Assembly (NCBI GenBank): GCA_021234155.1
Contig: JAJEKV010000111.1
Location: 126,001-190,000, forward strand
Length of the DNA: 64,000 bases
From: Isoetes taiwanensis
Taxonomy: Eukaryota > Streptophyta > Lycopodiopsida > Isoetales > Isoetaceae
Direction: 5' to 3'
Notes under the pieces: generated by a model
Told to the model about the DNA's origin: nothing
Seen by the model: the letters and a program-made list of their open reading frames with translations, nothing else
Databases searched by the model: none
Part shown: piece after piece, positions 55,476 through 64,000 of the stretch
Layout: each line of letters opens with the position of its first letter
Numbering within the stretch: position 1 is the stretch's first letter
Program-made: the position numbers and the translations under genes

Positions 55476-55860
55476 AGTGGCTTGTTCAAGGGGACGGGTC
55501 GGCTCCACCTAGAGTGGAGAGGACCATGTACCCGGGTTCAAAGTCCACTTCAATATGATCATATTTTTTTTCTAGGTTAAGAAGTGGCTTGTTCAAGGGC
55601 ACGGTCGGCTCCACCTAGAAGAGTGGAGAGGGCCACATACCCGGGTTCAAGTCCACTTCCACTTGTTATTTTTTAGGTCTAAAATAAAATTGTAGTGGTT
55701 TGTTCAAGGGCACGGTCGGCTCCATGACGAGTGGAGAGGACTGGGTGTCCGGGTCCAAGTCCACTTTTCTTCTTATTCTTAGGTAGAAGTGGCTATGGCA
55801 AGGACATGGTCGGCTCCACCACGAGCGGGGGGAACCAGGTGTTTGGGCCCTAGTTCACAT
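55476..55860 (+). repeat. four tandem tRNA-like units
   Basis: Units start near 55,476, 55,582, 55,692 and 55,785, each about 75-80 bp with a T-rich spacer (period about 105 bp). Each has AGTGGCTTGTTCAAGG at the start (A-box-like), a GGCTCCAC/GTGGAG stem, and GGGTTCAAGTCCACTT at the end. The end includes a good RNA polymerase III B-box (GGTTCAAGTCC) and pairs with AAGTGG at the start. The T-arm stem is poor, so these are not normal tRNAs. Confidence 0.6.
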
Positions 55861-56700
55861 TTATTGTTCGGGTCTTTAGCCTAATCTAGCCAACCCAGCC
55901 TATTCTATTTAGCCTATTCCATCACCTTAAAGCCTACTCTATCTAAATCTAACCAAATGTAGGGCGCGGGGGGGAGGAGGTGGGGACGGCAAGGGAAAGG
56001 GGGGCGAGAGAGATGGGCGCATTGACGCGAGCTTCTTCGAAAAAGGAGGTACGTCACCTAGTCATAGTCATAGTCATAGTCTTATTTTTATTTTTTTATT
56101 TTGTGTTAATCTATCAATTTATAGCAAAGGCAAAGAGTGATTGAGAAATTGAAGTCGGATGCCAAAAATTGGGAGGCGATTGTTCAAAGGTCCGTAAACC
56201 ACTTTTAAGGAAGATATCAAGGTATTTGTTCTTTTGTTGCCATTCGTTGAATTCGAAATAAGCCATTTAACTTTCATGTTGTGTTCTTTGCAATCCAGGA
56301 TAAACTTTTGAACGTGCAAAGGATCCCAAGAAAAAACATACAAAACGGACTGTACCTGTGCGCGGGCAATCGGAAATGGTTTTTACATAGATTTATAAGT
56401 GCTATAAACTCTTAGTCCACGTTGTATAATTGTAATGAGAACTTTCAATGTCATTGTCTAATATTGGTCGTATTGTCATAGAATTGGTTATCTGAGTTTC
56501 CCCGGACGGGGAGCACGTGAAAGATAGCCAATACCCATGGAGTTGCTCACATGTATACACAGTTATACAATGAGGGAACCATCCCATATCACGGGAATGT
56601 CAATGTATGTGAGATATATAGTATAAAAATACAATACAAGACAACAATACAATATGATCTTGTGATTAACAATTGTTTTTTTTTCATTTTTTTTTTAATT
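55861..56700. other. no recognised gene
   Basis: Includes a G-rich stretch (55,968-56,020) and four TAGTCA repeats at about 56,060-56,080. Nothing else recognised. Confidence 0.45.
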
Positions 56701-56702
56701 TT

Positions 56703-56865
56703 AATTTCGTACATCACGTTGCATGCAACGTCACATCGCATGCGACGTCTGGGTCACTGGCCACGCCTCGCACCATGTCGCCGCGAGGCGTGTCTCCAAA
56801 GAACGTCTAGGTCACGTCTGTGTCACGTGGCCAGACGTCGCTATACACGTCGCTAATTGACCGAT
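56703..56865. repeat. ACGTCGC-type palindrome cluster
   Basis: CACGTTGCATGCAACGT, TCGCATGCGACGTC and several CACGTC/GACGTG motifs, like those at 19.9, 61.3 and 62.8 kb. Confidence 0.6.
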
Positions 56866-57396
56866 CTGTTGTTGTGGTGCAAAGATTGTCGAGCACAGAT
56901 TAGCAGCTGTTATGGCATTCTCTATTAAAAATTCTTGAAATTCAACTTCTTTGAAATTCATTCTAATAGATCGCATCTTCATCTTTGTACTAATTTGATG
57001 GAGAGCTCATATCACATCAACATTGCCCTTTTGATCCTGCTCCCATCCACCTTACATTGTATGCTCCATATAGTAATTGCAAACTCATCTTATTTTAAAA
57101 CTAGCCCGAGGAATTAAACTTAATATGTTAAAAAGAAATGGTGTCAAAGAGTATCCTTGCTTGATACATCTTTTGGTGTCAAAATGTGAGTAACAAGGAA
57201 TATACATAGGTTAGATATCCATAACTACACAAAACATACATCAAGAGAAAGGTATACAATCTTAATTATGAGAATGCATATGTCATTTTAACCTATGCCA
57301 TGTATGATTCCAAATATGAAAATAGAAAAATACACAAAGGCCTAATAAGCACAAAGATGGTACTTTAATTCAAACAAAAGCACCCAATGGGTTCAC

Positions 57397-57452
57397 TTTG
57401 GTGCATGGTTCAATGGTAGGACATTAAATTGCCACGCGAGGTCACGTGAAAT
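57397..57452 (+). other. possible tRNA-Gly(GCC)-derived fragment
   Basis: GCATGGTTCAATGGTAGGAC followed by TTGCCACG resembles the D-arm and anticodon region of tRNA-Gly(GCC). The T-arm and stems are missing, so it is at most a SINE-like or degraded remnant. Confidence 0.25.
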
Positions 57453-57476
57453 TTTGAGGTCACCTCAAAATTTTAA

Positions 57477-57622
57477 GGCTCCCATAACTTTTTTTTTGAA
57501 GGGTGCCTAATGCTACCCTACAAGGAAAATAATTATAACTCACTAGTGTTAAGGCTACCATAACGTTTTTTGAAGGGTGCCTAATGCCACCCTACAAGGA
57601 AAACAATTATAACTCATTAATG
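57477..57622 (+). repeat. tandem duplication of about 74 bp
   Basis: Two copies of a CCATAAC...GAAGGGTGCCTAATGC...CCCTACAAGGAAAA...TATAACTCA unit. Confidence 0.85.
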
Positions 57623-57699
57623 AACAATTATACCATGTTGTTTCATAGTTGAATAAATCCGGTGCATTTATTGGCTCTCGATTTGGACTTGGATTCCAG

Positions 57700-58015
57700 A
57701 GGGGTATTAGACTCGTGGTTTTGACGTGCACACTTATCCTACAAGTCGAATACCCCCAATTTCGTGTTGATATTAGGCAAGTCAAATACCTCCCATTTCT
57801 CCTTCGCCGGACCTCCTATCCCTAAAAAGGGGGTATTAGACTCGTCTAAACTCACACCTGCATTACATAAGTCGAATACCCAAGGGGGTATTGGGCTCGT
57901 CTAAACTAAGACATGTATTGTGCAAGTCGAATACCCCCTTGCATATCCTACAAGTTGAATACCCCTTGCTTATTCCACAAGTCTAATACCCCTTACCCCC
58001 ACCTTGGGGTATTAG
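57700..58015. repeat. cluster of about ten inverted GGGGTATTAGACT / AGTCGAATACCCC boxes
   Basis: Direct boxes at about 57,706, 57,829, 57,891 and 58,005; inverted boxes at about 57,745, 57,782, 57,875, 57,925, 57,953 and 57,979. Adjacent inverted pairs could form hairpins. Confidence 0.75.
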
Positions 58016-59089
58016 GTCCAATTTTAAGTTTAACTTCTTATGGCTTTTTCATCATCTCTAGATCATGAAATAGAGACATGTGAATGGTTCTATGGGCAAT
58101 GCAATTCTTACTGGTTTAGTATACGTAACTTGAAACCTTGCATACTCAAGTGGTCAATCAATGGTTGTGAGTTTCTATTCTACTAACATTGTTTATTTTC
58201 CATTATCATTATTGGTAATGGTTCATACAACAAATTGCTAAATGTTTATTCAATTTCCATTATTAGTTTGAGTTATAACTTGTATACAAAACAAGTTCTT
58301 ACATTGAAACATACAATAACAAAGCAAACAATGATGATTTGCTTCTACTTAGTAAACAATTTAAAGGCCCAAGGATTTGGACCCTAGAATTTCCAATTAG
58401 CCAACCCACAAATCTCAGCCATACTTGTGCAAAACGGAGTGCCCATACAGTGAAAAAGATAGTAATATCAAGGCTTAAAAGGCCAATCCACAAATCTTAG
58501 CCATACTAGTGCAAAACTACAAAATATACAGACTAAGACAATTTGGCTTCCTGCATAAATATGATATGGCCATATTCTCCTCCTCACGTCATGCCCAATA
58601 CTCTAGTACAAAAGTCCAATGAGATTTTGGAATGTTAATCCAATACATCGCACCACTTCAAAATCTTAAGTTTAACTTAATCCACTCACAAGATTGTTAT
58701 AGAAAATATGAATGCCTCATAGTGCAATTTTGCATAAAATAGGCCTTCCTTGCTTCATCACGGTGTCTCACAAAGCCCGTGGATTGTTTGCTCTGATTCT
58801 ACCTCTCAAAGACTCATTTTTCGGATGCCATATAATCTTGTATCTTTGCAAAATGAAACGTAACAGAATCAAAGAAAAATGTAGGAACTCAAGCGAAACA
58901 TCAACATTATTAAAGACTGGATAACCTATCTTGCATTTTAAAAAAACCTAGCTATAACCCTACGACCTATCAAATTATCAGAATAATCTTGATACATAGC
59001 TAAAAGAACGGAATTAAGAGTGTTAATGTGTTGATTGAACATCCTACATTAGCTCTGAGTTGGCCACAACATATGAATCTTCTTCGTTC
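58016..59089. other. no recognised gene
   Basis: AT-rich. A CCAATCCACAAATCT / CCAACCCACAAATCTC repeat pair (about 58,400 and 58,482) is the only structure noticed. Confidence 0.45.
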
Positions 59090-59215
59090 ATGCTTTTGAG
59101 GTTCATAGAACAGTGGATCCGACAGAAATACAGTTCAAAGGAAATGAACCTTATGATTTTAATTGGGCAGAAGATGATCTTCATTATTTTGGTGCTGATT
59201 ATGCATTTAATGCAG
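59090..59215 (+). pseudogene. exon 2 of the unrecognised host gene, second copy
   Basis: Identical to 14,030-14,155. The preceding intron and exon 1 are absent; homology starts at the first exon base. Reading on without splicing gives NTQSVTGNTEWSSF before a stop. Confidence 0.5.
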
Positions 59216-59299
59216 GTGCTTCAAAAGAAAATATAAACACTCAATCCGTTACTGGTAATACTGAATGGAGTTCTTTTCTATTGTTTGCTTGAATTTCAT

Positions 59300-61332
59300 A
59301 TTGAAGAAGAATTTGCGCCACAAAAATTTCATAAATCCTTCATACCCTTTAGCAAATTGTGTGAGTCTTTTGAATCATAAGGCGGGTGGCCATAAGGAGT
59401 GATATCATAGTTTTGTAAATGAGCAAGAGCCAAGGGGTTGGTATGTCTAGGGAGGTGGAATAGCTTAGAAATAAGAGCGTGCATGAGAGACATCTCAGTC
59501 TTTGTGCTGAAATTTTATAACCAAAGATAATGTCGCAGCAGACAAGTTTGCAAATAAACCCATGATTTGACCGGGCTCTAGGAGATGAAAGTTCTTGAGC
59601 AAAGAAAATGTTTAGGCCAGTCTTGCGGGTAACCTGACAATCATTATCAGAAAACGCTGCTTTGGAACACTTAGATTTGAAATGAATCTGAGCAAAAAGT
59701 ATGGCATCCATGGGCAATGTGGCATACAAAGCATAGGCTCGAGACGAGGAGGCCATGGCGAAGGCATAAGAGTTCGAAGCTTTGGTGATGGCAAAGATGA
59801 AATTTGAGAAGGCGCAAAAGACAATAGGGTTCACGTCTGTCCATAAAAAGGTTTTATCGGCAAAAGAGTAAAGAATGATTTAAGCCATTCAAAGTGACAT
59901 ATGGCAATATCTCTAGGGGATTAGTATATGGTCAAAAAAAAAAAAAATTCTAAGTCCCAAGAAGGATGTTTGGCATAAGTGTGTATAAATTAGACTAGAA
60001 GTGAACAATTCGACACGTCAAGTTTTAACAGTGTCATGAAAAAGAATGGGGGGTTGGCAGTAATTAAGAATGGTAACTTGAGAAAGCGAATGTAATTATG
60101 AAAAAGAATGGCAAACCATACTGACTGAAGGGAGGCATTAATGGAAGCATTTGGAAAAGGCTACAAAAGATAAATCAATATCCAAAGCAAATTTGGTTTA
60201 ATGGCCTTCTTGCCTAGAGGAATACAATGACTATAAGAGACAGTTTAGGGTTAGACCACAAAAAATAAGTGTTTCTCCAAACCTTAATGATCTCTTCCCA
60301 TGCAACTCTAGTACTGACATGAATACCAACTGGTATCCCAAGCAAATTGGTGGCTTGTCCATGAGCAGGTAACTTCCATGGATAATCATTAACACATGTC
60401 GGAGTTGGAAAACATCCATAGAGCTGTACACTTCTTCCATCCCACAAGCACAACAGGAACCAGTGAAAATGTAGCTCAGAGCAATTTTGCAGCTTCTAGA
60501 TTCTCAAAGTTAGTGACCAGAAAGAGAAACATATCGTCTGCATATTGATTACACACTTCCTGAGTACCATCTTCCAAAGCAAGACCTTGAAGTATTCCCT
60601 CTGTTGTTGTAATAGTAAATAAATGTGACAAGGCCTCTGCAACAATTGTAAATAGTAGTGGTGCTAAAGGCACCCTTGACGAATACCACAACCAAGTGAA
60701 AATATCCCTGGCGGCTTGTCAAGAAAGACCATTGTAGCCCCGTAAGTGAAAAATATGAAAACATCAAAAATACGTATTTTTAACTTTATACATCAAAATT
60801 TGAGTTTCATACACATGGAATTTATTTCTGCCATGAGTAGAGGGATGCAACTTCATAACGTCTGATGTGAATTATTATCGAAACCCAGTCTGGATATACA
60901 CAGATGCATAAATTCCCAACACACACTATCATAAGCATTTGCAAAGTCAAGCTTAAGATACACAACAGGGGTTTTGTCGACGTGCCCAATAGATTCCCTC
61001 ATATGCATCAATCACATCATTGAAAATGCGTCTCCTCGAAAGAGATCCTGATTGAGTTGTGGAAATAAAATCAACCAAAATGTGCATCACACGCTCCACA
61101 AAAGCCTTGGCAAATTTTTGATTGGTTGATTGGTCGCTAGTCTAAAACAATATGTGTGGAGATACTTGCATTCAAAATTTTATCTAATGCAATGGACCGA
61201 CAAAAGTCACAAAAAGTATTAAACACAACTTGCTCCATCCAGTCCAATGTTCTTGAAAAAACTCAATTGATATACCGTCCAACCCTGGACACTTGCATTT
61301 TTTTCCAGCGCCCAACAAGAGAATCGTCATTT
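59300..61332 (-). pseudogene. LINE reverse transcriptase remnant (duplication copy 2)
   Basis: Better preserved than copy 1. VPLAPLLFTIVAEALSHLF then NQYADDMFLFLV (60.68-60.48 kb) is the catalytic YADD region. LLGIPVGIHVSTRVAWEEII (60.4 kb) follows, and motif A lies at about 60.98-60.94 kb. It is cut at 61,332 by ACGTCGC-rich sequence. Endonuclease, ORF1 and RNase H are absent. Confidence 0.88.
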
Positions 61333-61334
61333 AG

Positions 61335-61560
61335 CGACGTGGGGTTGCGACGTCTGGGTCACGTGACGTCACATTTGACATCAATGCGACGTCACGTCGC
61401 GTTCACGTCGCAGACACGTCGCATGCGACGTGTACTGCGACGCCTCACGTGACATAGGCGACGTCTGCCACCATGTCGCTATGACAAGGCCACATGTGTC
61501 ACGCCAGCTGCGCTGTCAACGACGTCACGTCACGTCGCGCGCGACGTATACGCGACATCT
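61335..61560. repeat. ACGTCGC palindrome cluster (copy 2)
   Basis: Regular GACGTC, CGTCGCATGCGACG and CACGTGACGT motifs; counterpart of 16,261-16,500. Confidence 0.7.
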
Positions 61561-61574
61561 TGTGTACTTTGTTC

Positions 61575-62590
61575 TCCTTCGAGAACATGGGTGATCTTCT
61601 GGCCACGAAACTTGGTCCCCAAGGCAATGTCGATGTTCTGAATTCATTGGCATAGCCAAATTACAGTTCCGGAGAGGGGAGGTTGCCCGTCCGTCCCCAG
61701 GCGCCTTGGGCAGAGGACTTTTGGGGCAAGCTGCTTCCAGGGGGTTTTTAAGGTCCGTGCTCTGGCATCAACACCCTCCCTCCACGTCAAGATATGGCGC
61801 AAGGTCCCGGCCAAATCTGACAAGGAGAGGGCCTCCGAAACATAAACCCTGTGAGTTGCCAGGTTCTAGAAGGGTTTGCGATTTGGGAGCCGAGTTTTAG
61901 TCTGTTGCAGTTGGGACGTGGCCGAGAAGCTACAGTTGAGAACGCGGAGCAAGGGGAAATGACAGAATGAAGTTTGGGCCTGTCCTCCTTCCGATGTGAC
62001 AATTAGAAGTCGGGGGCCAGTTTTGTAGGGGCAAGACATTCATAAATTCGTAATTAATGCATTGTACGAAATTAAATTCTGATTTTTTGCTAGCTGAATT
62101 CCTAACTCATCACCAGCACACAGGCCAGTTTTCGAAATTTTCAGAGAAGGTCTAGATCAAAGGGTTAGCATTAGAACGGTCGGGGCAGCCCGTTGTGGGG
62201 CAACTGAGCTGGCACCCTTCCCCAAGTCAAATAAGCCCAGGACCTTGCAAGGCTGCCTCACAAGAGGGGAGAGTCTGGACCCCAGGAGGTGGGATCCAAA
62301 AAAGTTCCCGAGGCAGCCTTTCCTGACAGCGATCCCACAGTGGGATGTACGCTAATGTCCACCCTCCCGGAGCTCGGTTCCCCTATCCGACCGTTGAATC
62401 CTCCACTCAAGAGCCCTTCTTCGGGAAGGTCCAAAAAATTCCAAGATCGGTCCGGGGGAACTTGTCAAACCGCGGAGCATCCTGAGGGCGACCGTGTAGA
62501 AACCGGAGTGTTTTGTCGTTCGGGCACCGCAGAGGCTTCGGAATGGCAAGTCGACTTCGCCAAATCGTCCGGAATGGCGAAATTACACGT
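61575..62590 (+). repeat. single 1.1-kb repeat unit (copy 2)
   Basis: Aligns with the start of the first and the end of the third unit of 16,530-19,745. Copy 1 gained two units or copy 2 lost them. Confidence 0.85.
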
Positions 62591-62776
62591 GGCTCAAACA
62601 TGCCACCCTTGGCTCAAACATCTCGCTTACATTCCTAAGTAGTAGCATTAAAAGATTGGCTAAATCCGGAATGTTATTTTGACTATATACATGGCTTGGG
62701 AATGTCCAAATTAACATAAAGACAAACTTTAATGACCATCAGATAAAAAAAAAGACACCCAAAAAATTAAAAAGTG

Positions 62777-62905
62777 CCAGACGTCGCTATAACAAAATAC
62801 GTCGCAGATACGTCGCATGCGACGTTAAATCGTATATACGATTTCAAAATAACGTCGCATGCGACGTGACGTCGCGCACGACGTCGTGTGCTTTTTACAG
62901 CCCTG
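62777..62905. repeat. ACGTCGC palindrome cluster with CAGGG-type end (copy 2)
   Basis: Counterpart of 19,937-20,067, including GTCGCATGCGACGTGACGTC and the ACAGCCCTG end. Confidence 0.5.
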
Positions 62906-63007
62906 CGTTGATCGACTTGCAAGCACTCTTCTTAAGGTTAGTAGATCATGGTTTTTGGATTGAATGTGTTTTTGGATTGAATGGTTTAGGGTAGATTTCA
63001 AATTTTT

Positions 63008-63680
63008 TTGCTATCTCTTTCCTTCCTTTTCTTCTTTTTGTTTCTTCATTCTTCTTCTTCTTCCTTCTTTCCTCATTATTTCTTCCATTCTACTACTCTT
63101 TCCTCATTTCATTCTTCGATTTCTTTCATTCTTCTATTTTTCTTCCATTTTATGCTTCCATTCTTTCATCATTCTTTCTTCCATTATTCCCTCCTTTCAT
63201 TCTTCCATTTCTTCCATTCCATTTCATTAATTCTCTTCCCTTCCCTTTCCTATTTCTCTTTCTTCCTCATTCTTTCCTTCCCTTCCTCATTCAATTTCTC
63301 GAACATGTACTTAACCCGCATTCTATTTTCTTCCTAATTCTTCCTTCCTTATTCTTTTTCTATTTTTCCCTTCCCTTCCATTCCTTCTCTTATTTCTTCC
63401 CTTTTTCTTCTTGTTTATTCTTTCTTTCTTTTCTTTACTCATTCTCTTTCTTCTCTTATTTCTTTCCTTCTTCCTCCTCCTGTTCTCTTATTGCTTCTCT
63501 TCTTCTCTTTCTTCCTCTAAATTCTTTTTTCTCTTCTCTTCCCCCTTCTCTTCTTTCTCTCACCCTTCTCTTCTTTCTTGATTCTTTTGATTCTTTTTTC
63601 TTTCTTTTTTTTTTTTTTTCTTTCTTCTTCAATCCCTTTTTTCAATGTTCTTATTCTTTTAACCCTTTGTTTCTTCTTTT
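63008..63680 (+). repeat. uninterrupted CT-rich tract with empty insertion site
   Basis: The pre-insertion form of the tract cut by element Z in copy 1. A single ATTCC lies at 63,216-63,220. Confidence 0.93.
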
Positions 63681-63799
63681 GAAGCTTTCTATTTCAATTT
63701 GAACCCGGCAGGATCTTGTCTGCACATGTCCTTTTTTTGGTAAGTTGATCGCACTTGCATTCTATTTTTATAGTTTTAAGTAGGTTGAAAAAATTGATA

Positions 63800-64000
63800 G
63801 AGTGGCTTGTTCAAGGGGACGGGTCGGCTCCATCTAGAGTGGAGAGGACCATGTACCCGGGTTCAAAGTCCACTTCAATATGATCATATTTTTTTTTCTA
63901 GGTTAAGAAGTGGCTTGTTCAAGGGCACGGTCGGCTCCACCTAGAAGAGTGGAGAGGGCCACATACCCGGGTTCAAGTCCACTTCCACTTGTTATTTTTT
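63800..64000 (+). repeat. tRNA-like tandem units, second copy (window edge)
   Basis: Two units at about 63,800 and 63,907, matching the first two units at 55,476 and 55,582. Confidence 0.6.

Larger units (their letters stand above)
59090..64000 (+). repeat. segmental duplication, copy 2 (continues past the window)
   Basis: Collinear with 14,030-20,378 plus 54,892-55,672, without element Z and with one 1.1-kb unit instead of three. The empty Z site reads TTCCATTCCATTTCATT around 63,216-63,221. Confidence 0.94.

Noticed and set aside
55476-55860. Functional tRNA gene cluster
   Set aside because: T-arm stem does not pair well and no plausible anticodon stem was found; kept only as tRNA-like repeats.
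57700-58015. CRISPR-like array
   Set aside because: Boxes alternate in orientation with irregular spacing in plant nuclear DNA; there is no repeat-spacer regularity.
59349-59834. 161-residue minus-strand frame downstream of the LINE RT
   Set aside because: Differs in length between the two duplication copies and contains no domain; not a separate gene.

Overview
The window is repeat-rich nuclear DNA from a land plant with a large genome. It contains plant-type Ty3/gypsy elements primed by initiator-Met tRNA, a Ty1/copia remnant, L1-like LINE remnants and 5-bp target-site duplications, and no intact host gene. One chromovirus (9.1-11.4 kb) resembles fungal/bryophyte Tcn1-like types. That hints at, but does not prove, a non-seed plant.

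Layout. 0.65-8.67 kb (minus): element W, a 3'-truncated Ty3/gypsy chromovirus-like element with LTR, PBS, a histone H3-like gene, an unknown ORF2, gag and protease/RT. 9.1-11.4 kb (minus): element V, a chromodomain Ty3/gypsy. 12.2-13.4 kb (minus): a Ty1/copia RT-RNase H remnant. 13.7-14.2 kb (plus): two exons of an unrecognised host gene. 14.03-20.38 kb and 54.89 kb onward: one copy of a segmental duplication (LINE, ACGTCGC palindrome clusters, 1.1-kb tandem units, CT-rich tract, tRNA-like repeats). The second copy is at 59.09-64.0 kb. The first copy is split by a three-level nest of LTR retrotransposons: Z (20,379-54,891; target-site duplication ATTCC) contains X (24,776-49,088), and X contains Y (26,305-39,306) inside its left LTR. 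The second copy of the duplication keeps the empty Z insertion site at 63,216-63,221.

Main result. W, X and Y belong to one retrotransposon family. They share the LTR start, the initiator-Met PBS and a palindrome just after the PBS. All three carry, between the 5' LTR and gag and on the sense strand, a gene derived from histone H3. W keeps a full-length H3 fold core, about 60% identical to canonical H3 by hand alignment. W and Y also keep the H3 tail peptide (ARTKQTA), separated from the core by a 250-300 codon charged linker. W and Y then carry a second unrecognised ORF (ORF2) behind its own TATA box, followed by gag-pol. Y ends with a chromodomain-like segment. Pairs of hairpin repeats lie between the H3 gene and ORF2 in all three. 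I know of no described LTR retrotransposon family that carries a histone gene.

Caveat. Paralogous copies and LTR pairs in this window differ mostly in small clusters at CTG/CAG-type (CHG) sites and are otherwise nearly identical. This pattern suggests systematic sequencing error at methylated CHG sites, so many frameshifts in Z, X and Y may be artefacts.
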